64,000 bases of DNA from assembly GCA_036558745.1 (NCBI GenBank), contig DATBEZ010000090.1:1-64000 (forward strand), in the 5' to 3' direction. Below are positions 1-7,469 of this stretch, one piece after another. Made by a program: the position numbers and the translations under genes. The notes under the pieces are model-generated. The model had not been told where the DNA came from and did no database searches. It saw only the letters and a list, made by a program, of their open reading frames with translations. The stretch's first letter is position 1. Each line of letters opens with the position of its first letter. This DNA is from JAMXLJ01 sp036558745 (GTDB lineage Bacteria; Actinomycetota; Acidimicrobiia; IMCC26256; JAMXLJ01).

Positions 1-3
1 TGC

Positions 4-49
4 TCACCCGACGGACTCCGCTGCCGCTCGCGCCATTCCGGCGAGGATA
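4..49 (-). other. Possible leaderless mini-ORF at the left edge
   Basis: On the minus strand a -10-like TATCCT (44-49) lies 7 nt before an ATG (36-34) that opens a 10-codon frame ending in TGA (6-4). That TGA overlaps a GTG (7-5) which would start a gene leaving the window to the left. The arrangement resembles a leaderless leader peptide coupled to a downstream gene. The frame is too short to test, so this is a weak call. Confidence 0.2.
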
Positions 50-86
50 GGGCGGCCCGGCCCCGACTTACAAGCTTGTCATTCCC

Positions 87-119
87 GTCCACAGGACTGT
101 CCCCAGGGGTTGTGGACAA
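87..119. promoter_or_regulatory. Inverted pair of DnaA-box-like sites
   Basis: GTCCACA at 87-93 faces its complement TGTGGAC at 111-117. The right site extends to TGTGGACAA (111-119), which on the minus strand is TTGTCCACA, the box typical of actinobacterial DnaA. The left site (CCGTCCACA) matches 7 of 9 positions. No dnaA, dnaN or other origin gene is visible, so this may be an isolated DnaA-binding or repeat site. The rest of 1-261 is GC-rich with GAGCGAG-type short repeats and no recognisable gene. Confidence 0.35.
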
Positions 120-261
120 GTCTTCCGGAGCGTGACCCGGCTGCGGCGCACGGAGCGACGGGGGGAGCGCAGTGCGCTCGCCAGCGAGTGAGCGAAGTGG
201 GCGGTCGCAGGCGAGGACCGGGGCCCTGCAGCGAGGGAGCGAGCGAGAAACGCCGCCGCTG

Positions 262-1389
262 TTAGCGGGCAACTCCGTTTCCCGCTAGGAGCGGCACCAG
301 CATCTCGTCCGGCGTGAGGCTCCCGTGGCCGGCGAGGAGCTGCGACTCCCGGGTGTAGCTCGGGTCGACGAACGCGACGGGGTCCCGGGCGGCGAGGATC
401 ACGTCGCCGACACGGCGCCGGACCGCGGGGCGCACATCGCCCGGTCCGAGCCAGCCCCCGTCGAACAGCTCGTCGCGCGAGAGCACCCACGCCTGGTGCC
501 CGACCTCCTCGCGCGCCGCGGCCAGCAGCTCGGCGCCCGCGCCGCGCTGCGCGTAGAGGTAGCGGAACCGGCCGTCGCCGCCGTACGCGTCGACGAGCGG
601 CTCGAGCGCGTCCAGCCCGATCCATCCCTCGTGACCGATGTGCACCTGACCGTGGTCGGCGGTGACGAGCACCGTCGCGTCGCGCGGCAGCGCGTCGACG
701 ATCTCGCCGACGAGCCGGTCGGCGGCCATCAGCTCGGAACGGAAGAACTCGTCGTGAAGCCCGAACTCGTGCGCGACGGAGTCGACACCCGGGTAGTACG
801 CGTACACGACGCGCTCCCCCGAGACGACGAGCCGCCGGACGAGCTGCACCAGCGCGGACGTGGTGCTCCAGCCGACGAAGCGCGCGCCCCGCAGGTGGGC
901 TTCGGTGAAGCGCGTCGAGCGGAACTCGCCTCGCGTCACGACGGGAACGGGGCGGCCGAGGAACGCGTCGTGACGTTGGACCACGAACGGGTCGGGACCC
1001 GCGCCGTCGTCGGTGGTCCACCGCAACACGTTGAGCACCGCGCCGTCGACGCGCATCCGGTAGCCGACGATGCCGTGATCGGACGGCGCGAGTCCCGTCG
1101 CCAGCGACGTCAGCGCGCTCGCCGTCGTGGACGGAGCGACGGTCGTGATCGGGCCGCCCACGAGACGACCGAGGTTGGGCAGCAGGCTGCGGTGGGCCTC
1201 GAGCGCCGACCAACCCAGCCCGTCGAGCACGAGGAGCACCACCGGACCGTCGCCGCGGGCCGGCTCCGGGAACCAGGCCGGACGGACCCCGCTGACCAGC
1301 GGCCCGACGATGCCGACGATCGACGCGCCGCCGTAGTCCGGCTCGAGGGGCTCCACGCCAGGGAGCGTACGCGAGATGTCGAAGCCCAT
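262..1389 (-). CDS. Alkaline phosphatase superfamily protein (type I phosphodiesterase/nucleotide pyrophosphatase-like)
   Basis: This 375-residue protein has the layout of the alkaline phosphatase/phosphodiesterase superfamily. An early Asp sits in VLLVLDGLGW. A presumed Thr/Ser nucleophile region reads APSTTASALTSLATG. Late metal ligands lie in VDSVAHEFG and VTADHGQ. Such enzymes hydrolyse phosphate mono- or diesters through a bimetal centre; the substrate cannot be told. No signal peptide or membrane segment is evident. I chose the ATG at 1389 because the stretch upstream looks unlike the family; in-frame GTG/ATG codons at 1434 and 1431 are alternatives. It is divergent from the Rrf2 gene. 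Confidence 0.75.
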   Translation of the reverse strand: MGFDISRTLPGVEPLEPDYGGASIVGIVGPLVSGVRPAWFPEPARGDGPVVLLVLDGLGWSALEAHRSLLPNLGRLVGGPITTVAPSTTASALTSLATGLAPSDHGIVGYRMRVDGAVLNVLRWTTDDGAGPDPFVVQRHDAFLGRPVPVVTRGEFRSTRFTEAHLRGARFVGWSTTSALVQLVRRLVVSGERVVYAYYPGVDSVAHEFGLHDEFFRSELMAADRLVGEIVDALPRDATVLVTADHGQVHIGHEGWIGLDALEPLVDAYGGDGRFRYLYAQRGAGAELLAAAREEVGHQAWVLSRDELFDGGWLGPGDVRPAVRRRVGDVILAARDPVAFVDPSYTRESQLLAGHGSLTPDEMLVPLLAGNGVAR

Positions 1390-1501
1390 CGCCGGGAGAT
1401 GCAGCGGAGACGGCTGGCAGTCTCGAGCCATCACGCAGGACCAGAAGGCCGGAGCGGAGTAGACCCATCGAGGCAGGGTTCCGGTGCGCGACCATGGCGG
1501 G

Positions 1502-1933
1502 GTGAAGGTCTCGACCCGGGGTGACTACGCGGCTCGCGCCCTGCTGTCGCTCGCGCTGCACGGCAGCGACCGGCCGACCTCGGTCAAGGAGATCGCCGAG
1601 CGCACCACGCTCCCCCAGCCGTACCTCGAGCAGATTTTGCTTGCGGTGAAGGGTGCGGGACTCGTCCGCTCGAAGCGCGGCGTCGGCGGCGGCTACGTCC
1701 TCGCGCGCCCGCCCGAGGAGATCACGCTCGCCGAGATCCTCGCCGCCGTGGACGGCCCGATGACCACGGTGGTCGAGGAGCACGACCACTGCGAGGGTCA
1801 CTGCATCCTGCAGGAGATCTGGGTGTTCGTCTCCGACGAGATGAACGCGAGCCTCGCCCGCTACACGCTCGCCGACCTCGTCGACCGGACCCGCGTCGGC
1901 CACCGCCTGCCGGAGCCCGCGGCAGGCTCGTGA
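1502..1933 (+). CDS. Rrf2-family transcriptional regulator
   Basis: The 143-residue protein opens with the family signature MKVSTRGDYA, which fixes the GTG at 1502 rather than an earlier GTG at 1484. A winged helix follows: EIAERTTLPQPYLEQIL is the recognition region and RGVGGGYVLARP the wing. The effector region has only two cysteines, C97 and C101, in HDHCEGHC with three nearby histidines. IscR/NsrR use three spaced cysteines for an Fe-S cluster, so a different metal or redox site is possible. The 3' end overlaps the convergent histidine kinase by 73 bp. Confidence 0.85.
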   Translation: MKVSTRGDYAARALLSLALHGSDRPTSVKEIAERTTLPQPYLEQILLAVKGAGLVRSKRGVGGGYVLARPPEEITLAEILAAVDGPMTTVVEEHDHCEGHCILQEIWVFVSDEMNASLARYTLADLVDRTRVGHRLPEPAAGS

Positions 1934-3342
1934 TCGCGGCGCGCCCCGCCGGTCTCGGACGTGGGCAGACGCACGGTCACCTCGAGGCCACCGCGTGCGG
2001 AGCGGGCCAGGCTCACGGTCCCGCCGTCGGACGCGACCAGCTGGCGGACGATCGCGAGCCCGAGGCCCGAGCCACCGTCGCGGCCGCGACCGGGCTCGCG
2101 CCAGAACCGGTTGAACGCGCGCGCCATCGCGTCGTCGGTCATGCCCGGCCCCGCGTCGGCAACCGTGATGACGACCCATCGCTCGTCGCGACGCGCGGTG
2201 AGGTCGACGGACGAAGCCGGCGGTGCGACGTCCAGCGCGTTGTTGAGAAGGTTGTCGAGCACCTGCTCGAGTCGGCCCGGTGTCGCGCTCGCGACGCAGG
2301 GGTCCTCGACGTCGACCTCGATCGTCACGTCGCGCTCGGCCGCGAACGCGGACCACGCGGCCTCGCGGCCGCGCACCACCTCGGCGACGTCGATGTCGCC
2401 GGGTGACGGCGACTGGCGCTCGGCTCGGGCGAGGGCCAGCAGACCGTCGACGAGGCGTGACAGCCGCGCCACCTCGGAGAGCGCCCCCTCGAGATCGTCG
2501 GCCGTGGTGGTGTCGCCGGTGTCGAGCTCGTTCTGCACGTTCTCCAACCGCAGGCGCAACGCCGCGAGCGGCGTGCGCAGCTGGTGCGACGCGTCGGCGA
2601 CGAATTGCACCTGTGAGTCGACCAGCTGCTGGAGACGCGCCGCGGTGCGGTTGAACGACTCGGCCAAGACCCGCAGCTCGGGTGGATGGGTGGGCACCGC
2701 GGCGCGGGCGTCCAGGTCGCCACGACCCAGCTGGTCCGCGGTCCGCTCCAGTTGACGCACCGGACGGGTCACGGAGCGGGCCAGGCTCAGGCTGACCAGG
2801 AACACGATCGCGAGCACCGCGACCGCGATCCCGCCGAGCAAGATCCAGTTGTGCCGGATGCGCTCGTCGATGAACGACAACGGGTACGTGACGCGGACCA
2901 CGCCACCGACCGAGCCGTCGGACACGATGATCGGCTCCGCGACGTAGAGGAAGTTGCCGGCGACCGTGTCGGTGTGCCCGCTGCTCGTGACCTCCTTGCC
3001 CGCGAGCGCGCCACGGATCTCGCGACGGTTCGCGAACTCCCGCTCGGGCGCGGCCCCGGGCGGCGGCTGCGAGTCGGCGACCCCGACACCGTGCCGGTCG
3101 ACGACGACCACCCGGCCCCCGATGCGCTTCTGCGCGGCGACTGCGATGCCCTGGAGCGCCGACAGCTGGTTCGACTCCAGCTTGTCCTCGGTCTGGATCG
3201 CGAGCGCGAGCGTGTCGTGCTGCACGCCGGTCGTGATGCGCCGCCGCTCGGCCTTCGCGTACGAGAGCCCGAGCGGGATCTCGAGCAGGAGCAGCACGAG
3301 CAACGTGATCGTGAGATAGCTGAGGAGCAACCGTCGTTGCAT
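1861..3342 (-). CDS. Two-component sensor histidine kinase (HAMP, HisKA, HATPase_c)
   Basis: The 493-residue membrane kinase is paired with the response regulator 15 bp upstream. A first transmembrane segment (about residues 5-27) is followed by an extracytoplasmic sensor of roughly 130 residues and a second segment (about 165-185). Next come HAMP, the phospho-accepting H-box DASHQLRTPLAAL, the N-box LLNNALDV, and the ATP lid motifs DAGPGM and GGSGLGLAIV. Family knowledge says it autophosphorylates on the H-box His and transfers to the regulator. The last 35 or so residues are Arg/Gly-rich, lie beyond the catalytic fold, and overlap the Rrf2 gene in antisense. Confidence 0.9.
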   Translation of the reverse strand: MQRRLLLSYLTITLLVLLLLEIPLGLSYAKAERRRITTGVQHDTLALAIQTEDKLESNQLSALQGIAVAAQKRIGGRVVVVDRHGVGVADSQPPPGAAPEREFANRREIRGALAGKEVTSSGHTDTVAGNFLYVAEPIIVSDGSVGGVVRVTYPLSFIDERIRHNWILLGGIAVAVLAIVFLVSLSLARSVTRPVRQLERTADQLGRGDLDARAAVPTHPPELRVLAESFNRTAARLQQLVDSQVQFVADASHQLRTPLAALRLRLENVQNELDTGDTTTADDLEGALSEVARLSRLVDGLLALARAERQSPSPGDIDVAEVVRGREAAWSAFAAERDVTIEVDVEDPCVASATPGRLEQVLDNLLNNALDVAPPASSVDLTARRDERWVVITVADAGPGMTDDAMARAFNRFWREPGRGRDGGSGLGLAIVRQLVASDGGTVSLARSARGGLEVTVRLPTSETGGARRDHEPAAGSGRRWPTRVRSTRSASV

Positions 3343-3357
3343 CGGCCCGCGTCCCGA

Positions 3358-4017
3358 TCAGTGCGCGGCCTGGAGCCGGAACCCCACGCCGCGGACCGTC
3401 TCGATCCACGCGGGGTCACCGAGCTTCTTGCGCAACGACGCGATGTGCACGTCGAGCGTCTTGGTCGGCCCGTACCAGTGCGGGTCCCACACCTCCTCGA
3501 GGATCTTCTCTCGGCTGTGCACGGCTCCGGGATCCTCGGCGAGGAGCCCGAGCAGGTCGAACTCCTTGGGCGTGAGCGCGATCTCCTGCTCGCCCACGCT
3601 CACTCGCCGCGTGCGTCGGTCGATGGTCAACGACCCGACCCGCAACGGCACCTGGTCGTCGGGGCGGGGTTGCCGTCGTCGCATGACGGCCCGGATGCGC
3701 GCGACGAGCTCCCGGAAGCCGAACGGCTTGACGATGTAGTCGTCGGCCCCGAGCTCGAGGCCGACGACGCGGTCGACCTCGTCGGAGCGCGCGCTCACGA
3801 CGATGATCGGGACGTCGGAGTCCGCACGCAAGCGACGACACACGTCGAAGCCGTCCGCGTCGGGAAGGCCGAGATCGAGCAGTACCAGGTCGTATCCGGT
3901 CGCGCGCAGCGCCGCCTCACCCGTCGTCGCGAGCTGCGCGTCGAACCCCTCGCGCTCCAGACCGCGCGCCAAGGGCACCGCGATCGCCTCGTCGTCCTCC
4001 ACCATCAGGATCCGCAC
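3358..4017 (-). CDS. OmpR/PhoB-family response regulator
   Basis: The protein has a receiver domain (VEDDEA acidic pocket, phospho-acceptor Asp in LLDLGLPDADG, Lys in VKPFGF) and a winged-helix output domain (TPKEFDLL, then HIASLRKKLGDP and TVRGVGFRL). I placed the start at the GTG at 4017 (219 residues), just before RILMVEDD. A longer in-frame reading to 4125 adds Cys/Arg-rich sequence unlike the family. It precedes the sensor kinase, so the two are probably cotranscribed. The 237 bp upstream (4018-4254) hold no gene I recognise and probably include its promoter. Confidence 0.9.
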   Translation of the reverse strand: MRILMVEDDEAIAVPLARGLEREGFDAQLATTGEAALRATGYDLVLLDLGLPDADGFDVCRRLRADSDVPIIVVSARSDEVDRVVGLELGADDYIVKPFGFRELVARIRAVMRRRQPRPDDQVPLRVGSLTIDRRTRRVSVGEQEIALTPKEFDLLGLLAEDPGAVHSREKILEEVWDPHWYGPTKTLDVHIASLRKKLGDPAWIETVRGVGFRLQAAH

Positions 4018-4254
4018 GGCCCCACCCGTCGTGGCATCGACACACATTCGCATCCGGACGATCCGCCGCTCGAACAGCTTTACCCATTCTTGGCAGGCGC
4101 ACGGACCGGGGCGGCACGAACGCACCCTCCCGCGGCCCCGTGGAACGACGCACGATCGCCGCGACGGCCGATCGACGAGTCGTGCTCACGCCGACGCCGG
4201 CCGCCGCGGGACGCTCGCCGTCGCGAACCTCCTCGGGCTGCGGACGTTCGGCGG

Positions 4255-5184
4255 CTACGAGTCGCGCAGACGCCCCAGCACCGCGGCGAGCTCGGGCGGC
4301 AGCGGCTCCTCGAACTGCAGCCGCTCGCCGGTGACCGGGTGTGCGAACGCGAGGCGCGTCGCGTGGAGGAACGGCCGCGCGAGCTCGATGCTCTGGCGTC
4401 GGCCGCCGTACGCCGCGTCACCGACGACCGGGTGCTTGATCGCGGCGAGATGGACGCGGATCTGGTGCGTGCGCCCGCTCTCGAGCCGGCACTCCAGCAA
4501 GGACGTGACCGGATGGGTGAACACCTCCCGCACGTCGTACGCGGTGCGCGCCTCCTTGCCGGTGTCGCGCACGGCCATGCGGGTGCGACGTGACTGCGAG
4601 CGTCCGATGGGCGCGTCGATGACACCGCGGGGCGCGTCGAGCTCGCCCCACACCAGCGCGAGGTACGCGCGCTCGACCTCGCGGTCGGCGAGCGCCCGCA
4701 CGAGCGCCGTGTGCGCGTCCGGCGAGCGCGCGACGACGAGCAGGCCGCTGGTGTCGCGATCCAGGCGGTGCACGATCCCGGGTCGCGCCGGGTCGCCGAC
4801 CGACGCGATCTCGGGGTAGCGCGCGAGCAGCCCGTGCGCCAGCGTTCCGTGCTCGTGGCCGGCGCCGGGGTGCACGACGAGGCCCGCCGGCTTCGCGACG
4901 ACGAGCACGTCGGCGTCCTCGTACCGCACGTCGACGGGGACGGGTTCGGGGCCCGGCACCGCCGCACCCGACGGCGCGCCGAGCACCTCGACGGTCTCGC
5001 CCTCCGCGAGACGCCGGCTCTTGGCGACCGCGACGCCGTCGACGAGCACCGCGCCGCCCGCCACGAGGTCGGCCACGTCGGAGCGACTGAAGCCGGTGAC
5101 GAACGCGACGGCCCGATCGACCCGCTCGCCCGCGAGCGCGGGCGGCACCCGGAACGGCTCCGGCGCGTCCGCGCCGACCGTCAT
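4255..5184 (-). CDS. rluD: RluA/RluD-family 23S rRNA pseudouridine synthase
   Basis: The 309-residue enzyme starts with an S4-like RNA-binding domain (GERVDRAVAFVTGFSRSDVA), then the RluA catalytic core with PGIVHRLDRDTSGLLVVA. That core holds the catalytic Asp of the HRLDRDTSG motif. LESGRTHQIRVHLA and HPVVGDAAYGG follow. Family members isomerise uridines in helix 69 of 23S rRNA; the exact target is inferred. The ATG at 5184 overlaps the lspA stop (ATGA), so the two are translationally coupled, a common actinobacterial arrangement. Confidence 0.9.
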   Translation of the reverse strand: MTVGADAPEPFRVPPALAGERVDRAVAFVTGFSRSDVADLVAGGAVLVDGVAVAKSRRLAEGETVEVLGAPSGAAVPGPEPVPVDVRYEDADVLVVAKPAGLVVHPGAGHEHGTLAHGLLARYPEIASVGDPARPGIVHRLDRDTSGLLVVARSPDAHTALVRALADREVERAYLALVWGELDAPRGVIDAPIGRSQSRRTRMAVRDTGKEARTAYDVREVFTHPVTSLLECRLESGRTHQIRVHLAAIKHPVVGDAAYGGRRQSIELARPFLHATRLAFAHPVTGERLQFEEPLPPELAAVLGRLRDS

Positions 5185-5708
5185 CGTGCGGGCGTGGCGT
5201 CCTCGACCGGCCGGGACGTCCGCCACCCGAACGCGACGAGCAGCAGCGCGCCGATCGTGATCGCGGAGTCGGCCACGTTGAAGACGGGCCACCATCCGAG
5301 CCGGACGAAGTCCACGACCGCTCCGTGGAGGAACCCCGGCGAGCGGAAGACGCGATCGGACAGGTTCCCGAGCGCGCCGCCGAGCACGAGCGAGAGCGCA
5401 CAGACGGTCCAGAGGTCCTGCGACCGTCGTACCGCGCGCGCGAGCACGACCGCGACGCCGAGCGCGAGCACCGCGAGCACGGGCGTGATCCCGGTGAACA
5501 TGCTGAACGCGCTGCCGGTGTTGCGGCCGACAACGAGCTCGACCGTGTCGCCGACGACGCGTCTCGGGTGACCCGCCAGCGCGGACACCGCCCACGCCTT
5601 CGTCGCCTGGTCGAGCGCCACGACGCCGACGACGATCACGATCGGCAGGATCGTCGACCAGGTGACGCGTCGCGCGCCGCGGTCGGCGTCGGCGGTGGTC
5701 ACCGACAC
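5181..5708 (-). CDS. lspA: Lipoprotein signal peptidase (signal peptidase II)
   Basis: This is a 175-residue membrane aspartic protease with four predicted membrane segments. It cleaves prolipoprotein signal peptides after diacylglyceryl transfer. The diagnostic motifs are present: DQATKAWAV after the first segment, GGALGNLSDRVF with one catalytic Asp and FNVADSAI with the other. Length is normal for the family. It lies 25 bp downstream of the DksA-like gene and overlaps rluD by 4 bp. Confidence 0.95.
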   Translation of the reverse strand: MSVTTADADRGARRVTWSTILPIVIVVGVVALDQATKAWAVSALAGHPRRVVGDTVELVVGRNTGSAFSMFTGITPVLAVLALGVAVVLARAVRRSQDLWTVCALSLVLGGALGNLSDRVFRSPGFLHGAVVDFVRLGWWPVFNVADSAITIGALLLVAFGWRTSRPVEDATPAR

Positions 5709-5733
5709 GGCCGCCGCGACCCGGACGTCGGGC

Positions 5734-6627
5734 TCAGCGCCGGCGCTCGCCGCGTGACTTGCACCGCACGCACAGCTCGGCGTAGGGCAGCGCTTCGAGA
5801 CGCGCGACCGGGATGCGGTCGCCGCACATGTCGCAGATGCCGTACGTCCCTGCGTCCATGCGCGCGAGCGCGCGGTCGATGTCGCCGACGGCCTGACGGG
5901 CCTTCTCGGACAGCGCGAGGTCGCGCTCGCGCTCGATGCTCAACGTGTCGCCCTCGCCCGATTCCTCGTCGAACTGGGTGTCGCCCTGCTCGCGCTCGGT
6001 CGCGAGGGCGTCGGCCTCGGCTTGCAGCTCGTCGGCCTGGTGCACCAGGCGCGACCGCTCGTCCTCGAGCATGAGCCGCAACCGCTCGAGCGTCTTGGGT
6101 GCGATCGGCGGACCGCTCGGCTTCTTCTTCTCGGGCCGCGGGGGTGCCACGGGCTCCGGTGCCCGCGCCGCGCCGTCGGCCTGCTTCGTCGCCTTGCCGG
6201 CCTTCACCGCCGCCGCGGTCTTGGTGGGGACCGACTTCGCGGCCGCCTTCGCGGGGGCGGCCTTCGCCGGCGCCGCCTTGGCCTTCGCGGCCGCCTTCGG
6301 CGGTGCGCTCTTCGCCACCTTCGCGGGCGCCGGCTTCGATGCGTTCCTGGCCGGCGCGGCGCCCTTGGCCGGCGCGGGCTTCGCCGACTTCGCGGCCTTC
6401 GCCGGGACCGCCTTCGCGGGCGCGGACTTCGCGGTCTTGGTCCCCTTGCCGGCCGACGCCTTGCCCCGGGCGGGCGCGGTGCCCTTGGTGCCCGCCTTCG
6501 ACTTCGCGGATGCCGCGGCGCGCGCGGGTGCCTTGGCCCCGTTTCCGGCCTTCTTGGCCGTCTTCTTGGCCGCCGGCTGCTTGGCCTTGGCCGCCGCGGA
6601 CGACTTCGAGGCTGATGCCCTCGGCAT
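5734..6627 (-). CDS. DksA/TraR-type zinc-finger protein with a long Lys/Ala/Pro-rich histone-H1-like N-terminus
   Basis: The 297-residue protein has two parts. Residues 1 to about 173 are low complexity (AKK, PAKAA, SKAGTKG type repeats), strongly basic, and resemble the H1-like tails of some bacterial nucleoid proteins. Residues 174-297 form a DksA/TraR fold: a coiled-coil (ERLRLMLEDERSRL) and a four-cysteine finger with CDMC at 265-268 and CVRC at 286-289. DksA proteins enter the RNA polymerase secondary channel; the tail suggests added DNA or RNA binding, which is inference. The ATG at 6627 is chosen because the upstream frame is Arg/Pro junk. Confidence 0.85.
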   Translation of the reverse strand: MPRASASKSSAAAKAKQPAAKKTAKKAGNGAKAPARAAASAKSKAGTKGTAPARGKASAGKGTKTAKSAPAKAVPAKAAKSAKPAPAKGAAPARNASKPAPAKVAKSAPPKAAAKAKAAPAKAAPAKAAAKSVPTKTAAAVKAGKATKQADGAARAPEPVAPPRPEKKKPSGPPIAPKTLERLRLMLEDERSRLVHQADELQAEADALATEREQGDTQFDEESGEGDTLSIERERDLALSEKARQAVGDIDRALARMDAGTYGICDMCGDRIPVARLEALPYAELCVRCKSRGERRR

Positions 6628-6696
6628 CGTGGTCCTTCCGGTCGCGGGCCGCCGCCGCGGTCGGAATCGCCGGCGCTGGGCCCGTAAAGGCGCAGG

Positions 6697-6702
6697 AGTA
6701 TA
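6697..6702 (-). promoter_or_regulatory. Likely -10 element of the DksA-like gene
   Basis: On the minus strand TATACT is a near-consensus -10 hexamer about 70 bp upstream of the ATG at 6627. It is a rare AT-containing spot in the 109-bp gap after the DUF167 gene. No good -35 hexamer is seen at 16-19 bp. Confidence 0.4.
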
Positions 6703-6736
6703 GGCACGCCCTCGCGCGAGCCGGAAACATCCCAGG

Positions 6737-7075
6737 TCAGCCCCCGGAGGCCCCGAGCGCGGTCCGCAGCCGCCTGCGCGCGCTGGGCGCGTCGATGCCG
6801 GCAACCCGGAAACGCTTCACCCGCGAGGTGCCCCCGGTGACGAGGACGACCGCCCGGGGCGGGACGCCGAGCGCGGCGGCGAGCAGGGCCGCGGTCTCCT
6901 CGTTCGCCCGCCCGCCGACCGGCGGCGCCTTGACCCGGATGCGCAGGGCGTCGCCGTGGCGGCCCACGAGCCCGGCGCGTCCCGAGCGGGGTTGGACGTG
7001 CGCGTGCACCATCACGCCGTCGCCGCTCGGCTCGACGACGTCCTCGAGGGCATGCTGTGCGCCGTCGTCGGGCAC
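6737..7075 (-). CDS. DUF167 (YggU-family) protein
   Basis: The 112-residue protein carries the compact DUF167 fold: HAHVQPRSGRAGLVGRHGDALRIRVKAP is split here by the core VQPRS and LRIRVKAPPVGGRANEE motifs. VLVTGGTSRVKRFRVAG follows. The family is widespread and small, and its function is not settled. It sits between the STAS gene and the DksA-like gene on the same strand and probably belongs to the same transcription unit. Confidence 0.8.
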   Translation of the reverse strand: MPDDGAQHALEDVVEPSGDGVMVHAHVQPRSGRAGLVGRHGDALRIRVKAPPVGGRANEETAALLAAALGVPPRAVVLVTGGTSRVKRFRVAGIDAPSARRRLRTALGASGG

Positions 7076-7091
7076 GGAGGGCAGCCCGTCC

Positions 7092-7469
7092 TCAGGTGCG
7101 GAGATCGCCGTGCGAGGTCTGGACGAGCAGCGCGACGGCTTCGTCGACCGTCGTCACGGTCGGGACGACGTCGAGCAGGCCGGTGTGGCGCAGCACGCTC
7201 TCGGCGGGCGTGCCGATGACGGTGACGAGCACGAGCGGGCGGTCGTCGGCCTGGAGGCGCCGGCGGGCCTCGAAGAGGAGCCGCACGCCGGAGCTGTCGA
7301 GATAGCGCGTGCGACGGAGATCGACGACCAGTCCCGGCCCCTCACGTTCGGTCGCGTCCGTGATCGCCGTCGCGACGCGAAGCCAGTTCGAGATGTCGAC
7401 CTCCCCGTCGATGTGCACGACGGGAACCGGACCGACGAGCTCCTCGCTCAGTTCCTCGTCGGCGGTCAC
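7092..7469 (-). CDS. STAS-domain anti-sigma factor antagonist
   Basis: The 125-residue single-domain protein matches SpoIIAA/RsbV anti-anti-sigma factors: HIDGEVDISN at the front, then VVDLRRTRYLDSSGVRLLFEA. The Ser pair in YLDSSGV is the usual phosphorylation site that controls binding to the anti-sigma kinase. The GTG at 7469 overlaps the stop of the SpoIIE-type gene (GTGA). The kinase/phosphatase partner is therefore almost certainly encoded next to it, forming a partner-switching pair. Confidence 0.88.
   Translation of the reverse strand: MTADEELSEELVGPVPVVHIDGEVDISNWLRVATAITDATEREGPGLVVDLRRTRYLDSSGVRLLFEARRRLQADDRPLVLVTVIGTPAESVLRHTGLLDVVPTVTTVDEAVALLVQTSHGDLRT

Noticed and set aside
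68..3409. Very long minus-strand frame spanning three genes
   Set aside because: It is Arg/Ala/Pro-rich shadow sequence, overlapping clear Rrf2, kinase and phosphodiesterase genes.
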